Assembly (NCBI RefSeq): GCF_013375035.1
Contig: NZ_CP056032.1
Coordinates: 248,001-312,000, forward strand
Direction: 5' to 3'
DNA: 64,000 bases
Source of the DNA: Spirosoma sp. KUDC1026
GTDB lineage: Bacteria > Bacteroidota > Bacteroidia > Cytophagales > Spirosomataceae
Below, in pieces: positions 8,063 through 17,319 of the stretch (positions are counted from its first letter, which is position 1; each line of letters begins with the position of its first letter). Below the pieces are notes generated by a model that did no database searches, was not told where the DNA came from, and was given only the letters and a program-made list of their open reading frames with translations. The position numbers and the translations under genes were made by a program.

Positions 8063-10030
8063 TTAGTTTTTCCGGAATTGCCAGCGCAGGCCACCCATCG
8101 CCCAGCGACCAGGCATCTGTGCACCGAGAATATCGGCGTATTGCTCGTTAAAGAGGTTCTGGACTTGTGCCGTTACGTATACATTGGCCAGCACGGCAAA
8201 TTCAGCTCTCGCGTTAAATACTTTGTAGTTGGCCGTCAGCTGCCGGTTGATGGCTTCCACAGCCGCCTGATTCCGGACTTTGTACTGCCCCGTCAGACCG
8301 AGGTTAAACCGGCCAGCGGTTAGTACCAGGCTACTGTTTACCTGATGACGCGCAAAGCTGGCCAGGTACTGAGAAACAACCGGACTGGCCGTATTCAGGA
8401 GCGTGTACCCCCCAATAAAGTCGATTGTTGACTTGTCACTCAGTTGTTTTTTGATCCAGAGTTCAACCTCAATACCGCGCGTCTGCACACTAAACAGATT
8501 CTGCGCGAGTCGGTACATCCGGTCGGCAGCTACGTTGGTCAGACCCGTCTGCCGAATTACGTCGGCCCCCGATACACTTACGTAATCGATCAGGTTACTG
8601 CCGTTACGCAGGAAACCCGTTGCTTTTACGGTAACCCCCGAAGCAGGCATCCAGTCGGCGCCAAGTTCGGCGTTCAGCGCCCGCTCGGCCTGTAGATTTG
8701 GTAGCCCAATGTTCCGACCCGCCGACAGGGGGCCGGGCAGGTTGTTGGACGTGTACCGTTCTGTAAAATCGGCCGCCCGGATACTTTTCCCCACCGAGCC
8801 ACGTACCACCAGCTGCGCCAGCGGAGAGTAACTCAGGTTCAACTGCGGTACCAGCTCCCGCCCGAACGACTGATCCCAGTCGAAGCGCAGACTTCCCGTG
8901 GCCGTCAGCCCAAAGCTGGTTTGCGTTGTCAGGATACCAAAGGCGCCCCAGTGCCAGGTGGTATGGTCGCCCCGGTCGTTAGACTGGATTTGCCGGTTAT
9001 CATACTGGCCACCCACGCTCGCTTTCCAGCGGTCGCTCAGCTGCATAAAATGGTTTAACTGCGCCAGCGAGAACTGCATCCGGTGGTTACTCGGTACGAA
9101 CGTCGGGCTGGGGTTAAACACGTAGCGATCCGTAGAGTAGATATGCGTAAACTGCAATTCGGTCTGCTGTTTGGCACTTTCCTGAATTCGCAGTTGGCCC
9201 TGGTATAGATTCCGTAGCGTTGTCTCACGCGCCAGATCGGCCGTGCTCGTTGTGTAGAACCACTGCGCGTTGAAATCCCGCCGATCGAACGCAGCCCGGG
9301 CCGCCAGGCTGATTTTTGGTGTAAAGCTGTAGCTTCCCGACAGCGAGTACGTTTTTAAGTCGACGTCGTTCCGCTGCGTGCTGGGCGCGGCCAGTGCCTG
9401 ACCGGGCGTTGTATTGATCAATACGCCCCCCCCTACGCGCAGTTTTTCGGTTTGCCGGAAGCCCCCCGCGTTAACGTTCCAGAGATTCCACTGCCCCCGC
9501 TGCACGGTGGCCTGTCCTTCCGTAGTCTTTGTTTGCTGCGCCCGGGCGGCAAACGTTTTCGTGACGATATTAATCACACCGCCCACGGCATCGGGGCCAT
9601 ACACGGCAGAGCCAGCGCCCCGTACAATTTCGATCTGCTCGATCTCGGCCGGTGTAATGGGGAAATAACCCGCGAAATGGCCCGTCAACGGGTCGTTGAT
9701 TCGCATACCATCAATCAGAATCAAAACCTGGTTGAACGTACTGCCCCGCAGAGTAATATCGGCCTGAGCGCCGAAGCTCCCCCGGCTCTGTACGTCAATC
9801 GACGGCAGCACCCGTAACAGATCGTCCAGCGAATTGACCGGGAAGCGGCTGATCTCCCGGCCGGGCAGGATCGTTACGTTACGTCCCAGCTCGGCGGCTG
9901 TTTGCTGCAGTCGGGAAGCCGTTACGTAAACGGGAGCCAGATTTTTTGTCGTGTCGGTATTTGTTGTCGACTGAGCCTGGATCATTGCGGGAAAGAACCC
10001 CGTTAGCATCAGCGTAAAAAATCGAATCAT
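8063..10030 (-). CDS. TonB-dependent outer-membrane receptor, BtuB-like
   Basis: The 655-residue protein has a signal peptide ending about AQS at 20-22. A TonB-box-like segment APVYVTASRL follows (about 32-41). The plug runs through DDLLRVLPSIDVQSRGSFGAQADITLRG, VLILIDGMRINDP, IEIVRGAGSAVYGPDAVGGVINI. A barrel of alternating strands ends in NLFNEQYADILGAQMPGRWAMGGLRWQF. Length and plug sequence are closer to BtuB than to SusC proteins, and no SusD partner is adjacent. Together with the permease-ATPase-cobU operon 2.3 kb away on the same strand, a cobalamin or cobinamide receptor is the best guess. A siderophore receptor is possible. The protein does not end in the usual aromatic residue but in F-R-K-N. 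Confidence 0.85.
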   Translation of the reverse strand: MIRFFTLMLTGFFPAMIQAQSTTNTDTTKNLAPVYVTASRLQQTAAELGRNVTILPGREISRFPVNSLDDLLRVLPSIDVQSRGSFGAQADITLRGSTFNQVLILIDGMRINDPLTGHFAGYFPITPAEIEQIEIVRGAGSAVYGPDAVGGVINIVTKTFAARAQQTKTTEGQATVQRGQWNLWNVNAGGFRQTEKLRVGGGVLINTTPGQALAAPSTQRNDVDLKTYSLSGSYSFTPKISLAARAAFDRRDFNAQWFYTTSTADLARETTLRNLYQGQLRIQESAKQQTELQFTHIYSTDRYVFNPSPTFVPSNHRMQFSLAQLNHFMQLSDRWKASVGGQYDNRQIQSNDRGDHTTWHWGAFGILTTQTSFGLTATGSLRFDWDQSFGRELVPQLNLSYSPLAQLVVRGSVGKSIRAADFTERYTSNNLPGPLSAGRNIGLPNLQAERALNAELGADWMPASGVTVKATGFLRNGSNLIDYVSVSGADVIRQTGLTNVAADRMYRLAQNLFSVQTRGIEVELWIKKQLSDKSTIDFIGGYTLLNTASPVVSQYLASFARHQVNSSLVLTAGRFNLGLTGQYKVRNQAAVEAINRQLTANYKVFNARAEFAVLANVYVTAQVQNLFNEQYADILGAQMPGRWAMGGLRWQFRKN

Positions 10031-10388
10031 GTAGGTCGGGTATAAGTACCCATTGGTAAAACGCCCGCAAAAATGAATGAAAAACCCCGATGATTCGCTC
10101 GCTGGTCAAAAAGAAAGTAGAATGGCTAGGATGTTCTGAAGGTTGCTTTAGTACTTTTTTAACCGCAAAACGAAATTAAAGCCTTGATTAGTGGTGAAAT
10201 TTCGTTAAAATATAAGAACTTTCCGGAAAAAACTACGATTCCGTTTCGGCAGGTTTATAGGGCGTTTCTTTCTTTTCGGTTTGTACTCTTTCTGTTGTCA
10301 GTGGTCTCTTCCAACCTGCGTAGCTAGTAAGTAATCCACAGCGAAAAACGCCTTTTCTACCAATAATCCTTTACTTCATTTTCATTTT
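10031..10388. other. 358-bp divergent intergenic region between the TonB receptor and the DUF1080-like gene
   Basis: It must hold promoters for both directions. GCAGGTT at 10249-10255 and AACCTGC at 10313-10319 form a 7-bp inverted repeat. On the minus strand an ACCTGCC and a CCACTG loosely recall cobalamin-riboswitch boxes, but the conserved core is missing. No ORF is visible. Confidence 0.4.
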
Positions 10389-12290
10389 ATGCAACACAAA
10401 CCCTGGTACTGCCTGCTGTTTCTCCTTGCCTGTGCATTCAGGACAGCGGCACAAACCGACGAATTACCTTACTCCACCATACCGTTGCAGACCATGCAGG
10501 GCTTTCTGGCCACCGGCTCCAACTGGCAGCTGGCGGGAGACGTTTATTACGATGTGAACAAAGCGGGCAAACCCAGCCTTGGCAAAGGCACGGGTATTCT
10601 GGTCAACCTCCCAACAGCCAAAGCCAACGACCCGATCAGCACCAGCCTGCAGCACGGCGATCTGGCTCTCGAAATAGACGTCATGCTGGAGAAAGACGCC
10701 AAAGCCTTACTGCTGCTTCAGGGTCGGTACGGTCTTCAGCTGGTCGATAGCTGGGGCACCAAAACGCCGACGGTTAGTGACGGTGGCGCTATTGAAGAAC
10801 GCTGGAACGAGCAGGGTACTGCTGGTCAACAGGGCTACGAGGGCCACGCGCCCGCTCAGAACGTAAACCGGGCACCGGGTCTGTGGCAGCATTACAGCAT
10901 CGTGTTCCGGGCGCCCCGCTTCGACGCGCAGGGCCGCAAAACGGCCAATGCCCGGTTCGTGAGCGTCAAACTGAACGGTGTTACTATTCACGAAAACATT
11001 GAACTGACCGGCCCGACTCATTCGGCTGTCGCGCAGGACGAGAAAGCAACGGCTCCACTCGTCATCAAAGGGCAGCAGGGATCGCTGGCGGTACGTGACA
11101 TCCGCTATAAAGCATACGGTACCGAACCCGTTACGTTGTCGAACCTCAAACTGCAAACCTACGAAGGTAACTTCCGATCGTTTGCCGATCTAAATGCGCA
11201 GACTCCACGCCGGGAAATGGTGATCGATCTGCTGGCGCACCGGGGTACCGGCAGCCTGGATAAATTCGGAGGGAAAATCACCGGAACCATTCACTTACCG
11301 ACGTCGGGAACGTATCTCCTCAAACTGAACCTGAGCTGGATTCCTGCCGAAACGAATCCTGAACGCCCCAACGGCGCGGGTATGCTCACCATCGACGGCA
11401 AGAAATTACTCGATATTACAGGAAAGAACGGCGGTACCGCTGTCCTGACGACACAACTACAGGCTGGTGATTATCCCGTTGAGCTGACGTATTATAAAAC
11501 CTATAAGTTATGGTACGCCAAAGGCGATGACATCAGCCTGTCGGTCGAAGGACCGGGCGTTCAGTACACGACGCTTAACGAAGTAATCCGGGCCGAGGAA
11601 CCCGTGGGACAGATTCGCCTGCGCGCCGACAATGAAACCACCATGCAGCGGGGTTTTATGAACCATAACGGCAAGAAGCATACCCATACGATCGCTGTGG
11701 GCGAACCCGGCCGGGCGAGTTACAGTCTCGACCTGCAAAAAGGTGAACTATTAGCTATCTGGCGGGGTGATTTCCTGGAAACGACACCCATGTGGCATGG
11801 TCGGGGTGAAACGCAGCTGGCCGTACCGCGGGGCAGCGTGATCGAGTTACCCGGCAAACCGTCGCTGGCGGTGCTGGCGAACGAGCAGGCAGCCTGGCCC
11901 GACTCCAACGCAACCTATAATAACATGGGTTATGATATCGACAAAGCTGGTCGGCCGGTCTTCAAGTCAATGCTGGGTACGGCTTCCGTCCGCGAGTCGA
12001 TCACAACGGCCGACGAAGGACGGAAATTAACCCATACGTTTACAGTAACGCCGGGCGTCGCCACGCCGGGCACAGACTCTCCTAACGAAATCTGGTGCCG
12101 GGTGGCCGCGGGTAACGACATTACCCAGCTGCCCAACGGCCTTTACGCCGTCAATGGCAAACAGTATTTTGTCGAGCTGGCAGATAAAGAAAAACCCGTT
12201 ATCCGAACCACGGCCACAAACACAAAAGAGCTGCTGCTCCCCGTCAGCGCTAAAAAAGGCAATGTTGTCTCCTATTCCTTTATCTGGTAG
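10389..12290 (+). CDS. Secreted DUF1080-like (3-keto-disaccharide hydrolase-like) and PA14-like protein
   Basis: The 633-residue protein has a signal peptide cleaved about AAAQT at 22. Residues about 40-245 form a concanavalin-like fold typical of DUF1080: LEIDVMLEKDAKALLLLQGRYGLQL, GLWQHYSIVFRAPRF, VRDIRYK. Residues about 260-390 look like a PA14-type sugar-binding domain (LDKFGGKITGTIHLPTSGTYLLKLN...YPVELTYYK). The remaining about 240 residues include NNMGYDIDKAGRPVF, as in cytochrome-linked sugar dehydrogenase proteins. Family members hydrolyse or bind sugar derivatives in the periplasm. It is probably co-transcribed with the next gene, 22 bp downstream. Confidence 0.78.
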   Translation: MQHKPWYCLLFLLACAFRTAAQTDELPYSTIPLQTMQGFLATGSNWQLAGDVYYDVNKAGKPSLGKGTGILVNLPTAKANDPISTSLQHGDLALEIDVMLEKDAKALLLLQGRYGLQLVDSWGTKTPTVSDGGAIEERWNEQGTAGQQGYEGHAPAQNVNRAPGLWQHYSIVFRAPRFDAQGRKTANARFVSVKLNGVTIHENIELTGPTHSAVAQDEKATAPLVIKGQQGSLAVRDIRYKAYGTEPVTLSNLKLQTYEGNFRSFADLNAQTPRREMVIDLLAHRGTGSLDKFGGKITGTIHLPTSGTYLLKLNLSWIPAETNPERPNGAGMLTIDGKKLLDITGKNGGTAVLTTQLQAGDYPVELTYYKTYKLWYAKGDDISLSVEGPGVQYTTLNEVIRAEEPVGQIRLRADNETTMQRGFMNHNGKKHTHTIAVGEPGRASYSLDLQKGELLAIWRGDFLETTPMWHGRGETQLAVPRGSVIELPGKPSLAVLANEQAAWPDSNATYNNMGYDIDKAGRPVFKSMLGTASVRESITTADEGRKLTHTFTVTPGVATPGTDSPNEIWCRVAAGNDITQLPNGLYAVNGKQYFVELADKEKPVIRTTATNTKELLLPVSAKKGNVVSYSFIW

Positions 12291-12312
12291 GCCCTACCCC
12301 ATTCGTCGATTC

Positions 12313-14463
12313 ATGAACAAGCCATTTTTTCCCATACAGTCACTGCTAAAAACGGCGCTGCTGACGGCGGGGATTACCTGCACCAGTGGACTGCTTTTTG
12401 GTCAGATTCAGTCGAAAGACGGGTTGCCCGTTAGTTCGAGCAGCAAACAGCCGGCCCCTCAGCCAAAAGGGCTGGCCAAAGTCCAGGCGGATCCCGAGAA
12501 AGAAGATGATTTTTATAAACTGATTTCGCTGCCCGTTCCGGAAGATATTATTCTGGAGGTAGGCGGGATGGTTACCCTGCCCGACGGTAACCTGGCAATT
12601 TGTACCCGGCGGGGCGAAGTCTGGATGGTATCGAACCCGTACATTGCGGGCTCAGCCCAGCCTACCTACAAACGTTTTGCCTACGGCCTGCACGAACCGC
12701 TGGGTCTGACGTATCGCGACGGGGCCATCTACGTAACACAACGTAGCGAGATCACCCGCCTGCGCGATACCGACGGCGACGGTAAGGCTGATTCGTACGA
12801 CAAGGTTTATTCCTGGCCACTGTCGGGTAACTACCACGAGTATTCCTACGGTCCTACGTTTCTTCCCAACGGCAACATGCTCATTACGCTCAATGTGGGC
12901 TGGAGCAATAGTTTAGGGCATGGCGTAAGTCTGGCTCCCTGGCGAGGCTGGACCATCGAAGTTGACCCACAGGGAAAAATGACGCCTTTTGCGGCTGGTA
13001 TGCGCTCACCGGCGGGTTACGGCATGAACGCAGCCGGTGATTATTTCTACACCGAAAACCAAGGTGACTGGGTTGGTTCGGGCCGGATCTCGCAGGTGGA
13101 GAAAGGCGATTTTCTGGGCAATGCCGAGAGTCTGCGCTGGACGGACCTGCCGGGTTCTCCGCTGAAAATTAAACCGCAGGATGTCCCCAACACCGGCGAA
13201 CCGCTCTATGACGTAGCGAAAAACTTTAAAGCGCTGAAAGCGCCCGCCGTCTGGCTGCCCCACGGTATTCTGGGCATCTCGACCTCGGGGCTGCTGACGG
13301 ACAATACGAACGGGAAGTTTGGCCCGTTTGACAACCAGCTTTTTGTGGGCGATCAGGGTCAGAGTATCCTGTCCCGCGTCGATCTGGAAAAAGTAAAAGG
13401 CGCCTACCAGGGCGTGGTTTTTCCCTTCCGGGAAGGTTTCTCATCGGGGGTACTACGCCTGGTCTGGGGACATGATGCCTCCATGTTTGTAGGCATGACC
13501 AGCCGAGGCTGGTCGTCGACGGGTAAGGAGCTCTTCAGTCTGCAACGGGTGGTCTGGACGGGCAAGATGCCGTTCGAAATGCGAACCATTCACGCTATGC
13601 CCGACGGTTTTGAGATTGAGTTCACCGAACCCGTCGACCAGGATCTAGCAGCTAATCCGGAGACGTACAAAGTGACTGGTTTTTCGTATAAGTACCACTC
13701 AACCTACGGCAGTCCGGTGATCAACCGCGCCAACTGTCCCATCAAGGGTGTTGTTGTGTCGAAAGATGGTCTGAAAGCCCGGCTCGTTGTCGACAGTCTG
13801 CGTTTGGGCTACATCCATGAAATCAAAACGGACGGTCTCCGCTCTGACAAGGGCCGCGCCCTGCTCCATGCGGTAGGCTATTACACGCTGAATAACCTGC
13901 CCGATGGCGAGAAGCTGAACATTGCCCAGGCGGCTCCTAAACACGATCATTCGGCGATGGCGATGAATACGTCAAAACCGGCGGCAACGACGACGAAGGG
14001 CAAAACAACGGCTAAACCGGCCGCAGCAAGCAGGACCGCTGTTAATGCCGGTCCAAAACGGGTTACCGAAATGCCAGCGGGCTGGGGTGAACCTGATTTC
14101 ACAATCAATATGGGTACCAAACCGGGCCTCAAGTTTTCGGTAGAACAGTTTCAGGTGAAGGCCGGCAGCAAGGTGCGGGTCGTGTTCAACAACGAGGACG
14201 ACATGCTCCACAATTTCGTGGTCGTGCAGCCGGGCTCAGCCATTCAGGTGGGTGAGCTGGCCATGAAGCTAGGACTCGAAGGGCAGGAACGTAACTATAT
14301 ACCGACAACGGATAAAGTCCTGCACCACACGAATCTCCTGCAGCCTAATACCAGCGAGTCCATTTACTTTGTGGCTCCTGATAAGCCAGGCGATTATACG
14401 TATGAATGCTCGGTTCCGGGGCATTTTTACGTAATGCAGGGCACTATGAAAGTGACAAAATAA
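12313..14463 (+). CDS. Secreted beta-propeller (sugar-dehydrogenase-like) protein with C-terminal azurin/plastocyanin-type copper domain
   Basis: I start this 716-residue protein at ATG 12313, because a signal peptide (LLKTALLTAGITCTSGLLFGQ) follows directly; the open frame reaches further back but overlaps the upstream gene. Residues about 70-420 are a beta-propeller as in PVC-type membrane-bound dehydrogenases and glucose/sorbosone dehydrogenases: DGNLAICTRRGEVWMV, EPLGLTYRDGAIYVTQR, then a GDQGQSILSR blade. After a fibronectin-like stretch and an Ala/Thr/Lys linker (about 560-590), the last about 120 residues are a cupredoxin. The type-1 copper ligands are visible as His633 (MLHNF), Cys699, His704 and Met708 (ECSVPGHFYVM). 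It probably passes electrons from sugar oxidation through copper (inference). Confidence 0.85.
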   Translation: MNKPFFPIQSLLKTALLTAGITCTSGLLFGQIQSKDGLPVSSSSKQPAPQPKGLAKVQADPEKEDDFYKLISLPVPEDIILEVGGMVTLPDGNLAICTRRGEVWMVSNPYIAGSAQPTYKRFAYGLHEPLGLTYRDGAIYVTQRSEITRLRDTDGDGKADSYDKVYSWPLSGNYHEYSYGPTFLPNGNMLITLNVGWSNSLGHGVSLAPWRGWTIEVDPQGKMTPFAAGMRSPAGYGMNAAGDYFYTENQGDWVGSGRISQVEKGDFLGNAESLRWTDLPGSPLKIKPQDVPNTGEPLYDVAKNFKALKAPAVWLPHGILGISTSGLLTDNTNGKFGPFDNQLFVGDQGQSILSRVDLEKVKGAYQGVVFPFREGFSSGVLRLVWGHDASMFVGMTSRGWSSTGKELFSLQRVVWTGKMPFEMRTIHAMPDGFEIEFTEPVDQDLAANPETYKVTGFSYKYHSTYGSPVINRANCPIKGVVVSKDGLKARLVVDSLRLGYIHEIKTDGLRSDKGRALLHAVGYYTLNNLPDGEKLNIAQAAPKHDHSAMAMNTSKPAATTTKGKTTAKPAAASRTAVNAGPKRVTEMPAGWGEPDFTINMGTKPGLKFSVEQFQVKAGSKVRVVFNNEDDMLHNFVVVQPGSAIQVGELAMKLGLEGQERNYIPTTDKVLHHTNLLQPNTSESIYFVAPDKPGDYTYECSVPGHFYVMQGTMKVTK

Positions 14464-14492
14464 ATTTACTAATTACTGGCTGTCAATTACTT

Positions 14493-14531
14493 AAAAACGG
14501 GGTAGTTACTTAGTGTAACTACCCCGTTTTT
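14493..14531 (+). terminator. Rho-independent terminator after the cupredoxin gene
   Basis: A 16-bp perfect stem (14493-14508 with 14516-14531, core CGGGGTAGTTA) has a 7-nt loop, preceded by five A and ending in five T. It is usable in both directions. Confidence 0.92.
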
Positions 14532-14905
14532 AGTATATGTTAGTTACTTTTTAAAAAATTATGGTAACACTGCGAAAAATAGTAGTTCATTTTTTCATGG
14601 GACGAAAAATAATTCAACAGTGTAGCGAACGGCCTTCCTTAATGTTTACAAAACCCGCGGTTTGTAACGTTGTGATAGGATTTATAAGCGGGTACACCAA
14701 GACAAGAAATTAACACGATCTTACTAAATCTACAGACTAAGTATCTTTGTTAGGCGGTAGATCGATCAGGGCGTCAGCCTAGCGTATACGCATAAAAAAG
14801 GGCGTCTTTCGACACCCTTTTCTATGGCCGGATTTTAATGATATACTACTCAGATTCTACCGAATTTACTCGTCAGTAGGTAGCCTTCGGTACGTCTGCT
14901 GGCGT
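14532..14905. other. Intergenic region between two convergent terminators
   Basis: It is AT-rich, with no ORF of note. It contains the minus-strand terminator at 14794-14822; otherwise I see nothing. Confidence 0.4.
14794..14822 (-). terminator. Rho-independent terminator for the SDR / alcohol dehydrogenase operon
   Basis: The minus strand reads AAAAGGGTGT, loop CGAAAG, ACGCCCTTTT, then T. The stem is 10 bp with one A-C mismatch and a T-run of six. It lies 84 bp beyond the SDR stop. Confidence 0.8.
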
Positions 14906-16003
14906 TTAGGCCAGTGCTTCTTCCACGCTGGCTTTTGCGTTATATAGTGCTCCCTTTACGGAATCAACCAGGCCAGCCGGTGAGTTATCCACTTTGCCTT
15001 TTGCACTCAGCACTGATCCTTTCACGGAATCAACAGCGGCTGCCGATGAGTTCTTCAATCCGCTGAGCGCCTTGTTCGCTTTATACCGGTATTTCACTTT
15101 GTCGTAAGGGCTGCTCTGCCGGTAAGCGAAATAAATGCCGGCCAGCAGGCCAGCTACGACGCCAATCCCGATCGCTACGTTTACGGCTGCATTTGTTGAT
15201 TCATCTTCCGATTCATCTTTGGGTGTCATATCCCGGCGGACGCCTTTGGCCAGCAGCGGATCGGGCAGTACGTGCGCCATAGCTACCCGGGCTTTATTTG
15301 TCCAGCCAGCTACGACGTGATCTTTCCCCTGCATCAACGCTTCGTAGCCTTCTTTGGCAACCGCAGCCGGATCAGCTGTTTTCGAGGGGTCCGCCCCTCT
15401 GACGTGAGTGGCACCTGCTTTCTGGAAAAAGTCGGTATTGGTGGCACCGGGCATCAGCACCGTAACCGTTACGTTCGTTCCCTCCAGCTCATTCCGAATG
15501 GCCTCGCCAAATGATTTGACAAAGGCCTTCGTTGCACCGTACACAGCCATCATAGGGTTCGGGAATACCGACACTTCAGAGCCCAGCAGCAGGACTTTAC
15601 CCGAATTACGGGCAACCATGTCTTTCAAAAACAGCTTGGTCAGGTGCACCAACGACGTAGCATTGGTCTGGATGATAGCCAGTTCCTGCTCGATGTCGGT
15701 TTCGGTAGCAAACTTGCCGTAGGTTCCCTGCCCGGCGTCGTTTACCAGAATATCAATCGTGGTTCCTTTCGTTTTTTCGTAAATGGTCTCTGCCGCTTTC
15801 GGGTCAGCCAGATCCTGCGCTATCGTCATGGTTTTTACACCAAACTGCTCCTCGTATTCTTTTGCGATCAGATCGAGACTTTCGCCCGAACGGGCTACCA
15901 GTACCAGGTTATGGCCGTCTTTTGCAAACAGATTCGTGAGTTCACGGCCAATGCCGCTGGTTGCTCCTGTGATCAGGACTGTTTTTCCGGTTAGGTTTTC
16001 CAT
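14906..16003 (-). CDS. Short-chain dehydrogenase/reductase with C-terminal membrane anchor and repeat tail
   Basis: The 365-residue protein has the classical SDR fold at 1-260: TGATSGIG at 12-19 (nucleotide binding), Ser142, Tyr155 and Lys159 of the catalytic triad. The usual NNAG reads NDAG at 88-91. After about residue 260 come a charged linker (PKDESEDES), one hydrophobic segment (about 272-292, VNVAIGIGVVAGLLAGIYFAY) and a tail with two copies of a VDSVKGxxxxAK motif, as in small stress or phasin-like helices. So the enzyme is probably membrane-tethered with a helical tail. The substrate is unknown. It follows the zinc alcohol dehydrogenase by 29 bp on the same strand, so both are likely one operon. 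Confidence 0.88.
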   Translation of the reverse strand: MENLTGKTVLITGATSGIGRELTNLFAKDGHNLVLVARSGESLDLIAKEYEEQFGVKTMTIAQDLADPKAAETIYEKTKGTTIDILVNDAGQGTYGKFATETDIEQELAIIQTNATSLVHLTKLFLKDMVARNSGKVLLLGSEVSVFPNPMMAVYGATKAFVKSFGEAIRNELEGTNVTVTVLMPGATNTDFFQKAGATHVRGADPSKTADPAAVAKEGYEALMQGKDHVVAGWTNKARVAMAHVLPDPLLAKGVRRDMTPKDESEDESTNAAVNVAIGIGVVAGLLAGIYFAYRQSSPYDKVKYRYKANKALSGLKNSSAAAVDSVKGSVLSAKGKVDNSPAGLVDSVKGALYNAKASVEEALA

Positions 16004-16032
16004 TGTTGAGTTTACTAATTGATTAACTGTTA

Positions 16033-17190
16033 TTAAGGTTTCAGAACGACCTTGGTGCAGTCGTCTTCTTTATTCTTAAACATATCATACGCCCGTGCGG
16101 CTTCAGACAGCGGCAGGGTATGCGAGATAATATCGTCCAGGACAACTTTACCCTGCACTACCAGATCCAGCAGGTGATCGATATTTTTGTGGACCTGCGA
16201 CTGACCGAAACGGACCGTAACGCCTTTGTCGAACATCCGGCCAACCGGGAAGTTGTCGAAAGGGGTTCCGTACACACCCACCACCGACACGATACCACCC
16301 CGCCGAACTGCCTGCATACACAACTCCAGTACTTTGGGCGTGCCTTTTTCCAGATTCAGAACGGCCTTTGCCTTATCCAGCAGCGATCGATCAGCTTCCA
16401 TGCCCACGGCGTCCACGCAGACATCAGCCCCACGGCCCTGCGTCATCTGTCGTATAGCTTCAACTACGTCAACCTCGTTAGGGTTTATTGTTTCTACCTT
16501 GTTGACCCGTTTTGCCCGTTCCAGCCGGTAATTCAGCGGGTCGATGGCAATGACCCGGCCAGCTCCCTGTATCCAGGCCGATTTCTGGGCCATCAGTCCC
16601 ACCGGACCCGATCCGAAGATGGCTACGGTTTCACCCCCGCGCAGTTCACCCCACTCGATCGAACTCCAGCCCGTCGGGAAAATATCCGTCAGAAACAGTA
16701 CCTGTTCGTCGGTCAACTCTTCCGGTACGTGCCGTAATCCGTAGTCAGCGTAGGGCACCCGGACGTATTCCGCCTGACCGCCATTGTAGCCGCCATACAG
16801 ATCTGTGTACCCAAACAGACCACCCCCCTTTTCGGTCAGCAGTCCGCCGTCTGGCCCATAGTGTTCGGGATTTGAGTTCTGGCAGTGCATCTGCAGATTA
16901 TGATCGCAGAAAAAGCACTTGCCACAGGCAATCGTAAACGGTACCACGACCCGATCGCCCTTTTTCAGATTCGTAACGCCGGACCCGACATCTTCTACAA
17001 TACCCATGAATTCGTGCCCCAGTACTTCATTCTGAAGCTGGGGAATAAATCCGTCGTAAATGTGCAGATCAGAACCGCATATAGCAGTTGAGGTAACGCG
17101 AATAAGCGCGTCCCGAGGATCTTCAACGCGGGGATCGGCCGTGTTTTCAACCCGGATATCACCAATTTTATGGAATACGGCTGCCTTCAT
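16033..17190 (-). CDS. Zinc-dependent alcohol dehydrogenase (glutathione-independent formaldehyde-dehydrogenase-like)
   Basis: The 385-residue medium-chain dehydrogenase has catalytic zinc ligands Cys38 (AICGSD) and His59-Glu60 (GHEF). Structural-zinc cysteines are at 89, 92, 95 and 103 (CGKCFFC...HC). The Rossmann motif GSGPVGLM lies about residues 193-200. The long insert GPDGGLLTEKGGGLFGYTDLYGGYNGGQAEYVRVPYAD matches the Pseudomonas putida formaldehyde-dismutase/dehydrogenase group. It oxidises small alcohols or aldehydes with NAD; the exact substrate is not shown by sequence. It is first gene of a likely two-gene operon with the SDR downstream. Confidence 0.9.
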   Translation of the reverse strand: MKAAVFHKIGDIRVENTADPRVEDPRDALIRVTSTAICGSDLHIYDGFIPQLQNEVLGHEFMGIVEDVGSGVTNLKKGDRVVVPFTIACGKCFFCDHNLQMHCQNSNPEHYGPDGGLLTEKGGGLFGYTDLYGGYNGGQAEYVRVPYADYGLRHVPEELTDEQVLFLTDIFPTGWSSIEWGELRGGETVAIFGSGPVGLMAQKSAWIQGAGRVIAIDPLNYRLERAKRVNKVETINPNEVDVVEAIRQMTQGRGADVCVDAVGMEADRSLLDKAKAVLNLEKGTPKVLELCMQAVRRGGIVSVVGVYGTPFDNFPVGRMFDKGVTVRFGQSQVHKNIDHLLDLVVQGKVVLDDIISHTLPLSEAARAYDMFKNKEDDCTKVVLKP

Positions 17191-17319
17191 ATACTGGAGT
17201 GCGTTTACTGACAGGTTTGGTAACGTTTCAATACAACCCTAGTCTATAGGATTGGTTTATTTATGACCCATCTTCTGCCCATTTCCTTACAGCGTCGGGT
17301 AGGCCAGTTTCATACAGGA

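Noticed and set aside
10240..10320. Cobalamin riboswitch upstream of the BtuB-like gene (minus strand)
   Set aside because: CCACTG and ACCTGCC recall the conserved boxes, but the GGGAA core, the paired arms and a full B12 box are missing. A covariance-model scan would decide.
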